Assembly: GCF_022511165.1 (NCBI RefSeq)
Contig: NZ_JAFLSB010000026.1
Span: forward strand, 1 to 16,107
Reading direction: 5' to 3'
Length of the DNA stretch: 16,107 nucleotides
DNA from: Helicobacter sp.
GTDB taxonomy: Bacteria; Campylobacterota; Campylobacteria; Campylobacterales; Helicobacteraceae
The notes under the pieces are model-generated. The model did not search any database, was not told the origin of the DNA, and worked only from the letters and a program-made list of their open reading frames with translations. The stretch's first letter is position 1; every line of letters begins with the position of its first letter. Below, piece after piece: positions 14,298 through 16,107 of the stretch. The position numbers were made by a program, and so were the translations under genes.

Positions 14298-16107
14298 ATG
14301 AACAGAGAATCTAGCCAATGGGATTTAAACCCACTTTTTAAAAGCGAGGGACATTTGGAGCGTTTTATGGCTACAAATACGCGCAGAGCAAAACATTTTG
14401 CAAAAACTTATGAACAAAAACTTGATAAGATTCAATCAGATTCATTTTGTGAAGTGATTAAAGAATATGAGGCGATTTTGGAGGGATTTGCTCGTGTGAT
14501 GACTTATGTATTTTTGCGCTTTGCAAAGGATACGACACAAGGTGATATGTATGCTAAATATGAAATGCAAACCACACAGGCACAGAATCTTGTCTTATTT
14601 TTTGAATTAGAATTTTGCAAACTCCCTGCTAAAAAGCGCGAAGAGATTATCAGCTATGCGCCACAATATGCGTATTTTTTGCAAAAACTCATTGAGCAAG
14701 ATCGCTATCAACTCTCTTTGGCAGAGGAAAAAGTGCTTTTGGCGACTTCTCCTGTGGGCGTGAGTGCATTTTCTCGCCTTTTTGATGAGCATTTGGCAAA
14801 TCTTACTTTCAAATCACCTAAAATAAATACTGATTCTAAAACCCGCTCTAATGACAAAAAATCACCAAAAAACAAAAAAACAAAAACTCTTAATGAAGAG
14901 GAGATTCTAAGCCTACTTCATCATCATAAACGCGATGTGCGCAAAGAGGCGCAAAAAATCTTTACAAAAAAACTCTATAAATCTCGCCATCTTTTAAGCT
15001 ATGTTCTCAATATGGTGCGTAAGGATTTGCATATTCAAATGCAGCTACGCGGATACAAATTACCTGAATCCTTTCGCCATATTTCAAATGCGGCGACACA
15101 AAAGAGTGTGGATAAGCTTATTGAAGTAACGAGCGCGCATTATGGGCTTGTGGGTGAGTATTATGAGATAAAAGCAAAGCTTTTGGGCTTAAAAGAGCTT
15201 AAAGATTATGATCGCTATGCGCCGATTGAGAGTGATGCGTATGAGCTTCCTTATGAAGAGGCAATTAAGCTTGTATTGAAATCCTTTGGGCATTTTAGCA
15301 AGGAGTTTAGAGAAATCGCGCTTAAGGCTTTGAAAAAAGGCTGGGTGGATTCTCACCCTGCTGCGCATAAAAGAGGAGGTGCATTTAGCCACGGCAGTGT
15401 GCCAAGTGCGCACCCCTATGTGTTGCTTAATTACACCAATTCTCGCCGAGATGCTTTCACGATTGCTCACGAGTTTGGGCATATGATTCACCAAGAGCTT
15501 TCTAAAACACAAGGTTATCTCAATATGGATACACCGCTTACCACTGCCGAAACAGCCTCTGTATTTGCTGAAATGATTTTGTTTGATACACTTAAAACAA
15601 GCTTGAGTAAAGAGGAGCTTATCCCGCTATATGCAGGAAAACTAGAAGATATTTTCTCAACACTTTTTCGTCAGGTTGTAATGACGCATTTTGAACGTAG
15701 AATCCACGCTCAAAGTGATGAGCTAAAGCCTGAAGAATTTGATGAAATATGGCGTGAAGAAAATGAACGTATGTTTGGCAAAAGTTTGAAATTAAGCAAG
15801 AATTATGAGGGTTGGTGGTGCTATATCCCGCATTTTGTGCATTCTCCTTTTTATTGTTATGCGTATAGCTATGGGCAGTTACTTGTTTTGGCACTTTTTG
15901 GCTTATATAAATCACAAAAAACGCCACAAGGCAAAGCGAAATTTATCCAAAAATATATACAATTTCTTTCACTCGGTGGAAGCAAGAGTCCTAAAGCCCT
16001 CATTAGCTCATTTGGATTAAATCTTGAAAGTGATAAATTTTGGCTCATAGGAATGAATGAGGTGCAAAAAATGCTTGAGGAATTTAAGGAGTTGCTAAAT
16101 GCAAAAG
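14298..16107 (+). CDS. pepF: Oligoendopeptidase F (M3 metallopeptidase), 3' end cut by window
   Basis: The reading frame is open from ATG 14298 to the window end: 603 codons, no stop reached. There is a good AAGGAG at 14287-14292. Family M3 zinc endopeptidases of the PepF type degrade short peptides in the cytoplasm. The zinc site HEFGH is at residues 391-395 (HEFGHMIHQ). Downstream come TAETASVFAEM with the third ligand glutamate, and a C-terminal PHFVHSPFYCYAYSYGQL segment typical of the substrate-binding region. The preceding GGAFSHG and HPYVLLNYT segments also match. Residues about 172-200 form a Lys/Asn/Ser-rich, probably disordered linker between the N-terminal lobe and the rest. The family is about 560-610 residues, so only a few codons are missing. 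No signal peptide. It lies 30 bases after hisS. Confidence 0.93.
   Translation, partial: MNRESSQWDLNPLFKSEGHLERFMATNTRRAKHFAKTYEQKLDKIQSDSFCEVIKEYEAILEGFARVMTYVFLRFAKDTTQGDMYAKYEMQTTQAQNLVLFFELEFCKLPAKKREEIISYAPQYAYFLQKLIEQDRYQLSLAEEKVLLATSPVGVSAFSRLFDEHLANLTFKSPKINTDSKTRSNDKKSPKNKKTKTLNEEEILSLLHHHKRDVRKEAQKIFTKKLYKSRHLLSYVLNMVRKDLHIQMQLRGYKLPESFRHISNAATQKSVDKLIEVTSAHYGLVGEYYEIKAKLLGLKELKDYDRYAPIESDAYELPYEEAIKLVLKSFGHFSKEFREIALKALKKGWVDSHPAAHKRGGAFSHGSVPSAHPYVLLNYTNSRRDAFTIAHEFGHMIHQELSKTQGYLNMDTPLTTAETASVFAEMILFDTLKTSLSKEELIPLYAGKLEDIFSTLFRQVVMTHFERRIHAQSDELKPEEFDEIWREENERMFGKSLKLSKNYEGWWCYIPHFVHSPFYCYAYSYGQLLVLALFGLYKSQKTPQGKAKFIQKYIQFLSLGGSKSPKALISSFGLNLESDKFWLIGMNEVQKMLEEFKELLNAK

Noticed and set aside
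15189..15927. Minus-strand open frames opposite pepF (15189-15512 and 15619-15927)
   Set aside because: Both are antisense to the conserved M3 peptidase catalytic region, including HEFGH, and have no recognisable domains.
1..16107. Search for CRISPR arrays, tRNA/rRNA genes, insertion sequences, toxin-antitoxin or defence genes
   Set aside because: No regularly spaced repeats, no recognisable tRNA cloverleaf, no transposase-like protein and no terminal inverted repeats were seen. The genes are mainly housekeeping, so no novel defence or mobile system is claimed.

Overview
The window reads as chromosomal DNA from an AT-rich member of the Campylobacterota, most likely an enterohepatic Helicobacter (H. 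hepaticus / H. cinaedi type). The reasons are the base composition, the close match of several proteins to H. pylori counterparts, and the gene order. As I recall, nfu / HP1493-like / murE matches HP1492-HP1494, ligA / cheV / aspS matches HP0615-HP0617, and waaF beside hisS matches HP1190-HP1191. The species call is inference.

Layout. (1) 186-2537, plus strand: a tight cluster of an Nfu-type Fe-S protein, a small uncharacterised helical protein and murE. murE is split by a +1 frameshift near 1752-1789. (2) 2678-3142, plus: an exported DUF411/CopG-like copper-binding protein, whose candidate -10 box lies inside an inverted repeat. (3) 3143-3742: a 600-base stretch with no convincing gene, possibly holding decayed minus-strand sequence. 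(4) 6493-3743, minus: cheV (TTG start) followed by aspS. (5) 6598-8556, plus: ligA, divergent from cheV. (6) A perfect 15-bp inverted repeat at 8693-8728 lies between convergent units. (7) 12705-8755, minus: waaF, a flavin reductase-like protein overlapping it, dapE and a YhcH-family cupin, probably one transcription unit. (8) 12918-16107, plus: hisS and pepF, divergent from waaF, with pepF cut by the window end.

The genes are mostly core metabolism. murE and dapE both serve peptidoglycan made with meso-diaminopimelate: DapE makes its precursor and MurE adds it. waaF builds the LPS inner core. aspS has the residues expected of a non-discriminating enzyme that would also charge tRNA-Asn. cheV is a chemotaxis adaptor.

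I see no rRNA, tRNA, CRISPR array, insertion sequence, prophage or defence system, and no clear undescribed system. The observations most worth a second look are the murE frameshift, a strong excess of the 7-mer AGAWTCT across the window (36 hand-counted copies), the dyad over the DUF411 promoter, and the decayed-looking 600-base gap.
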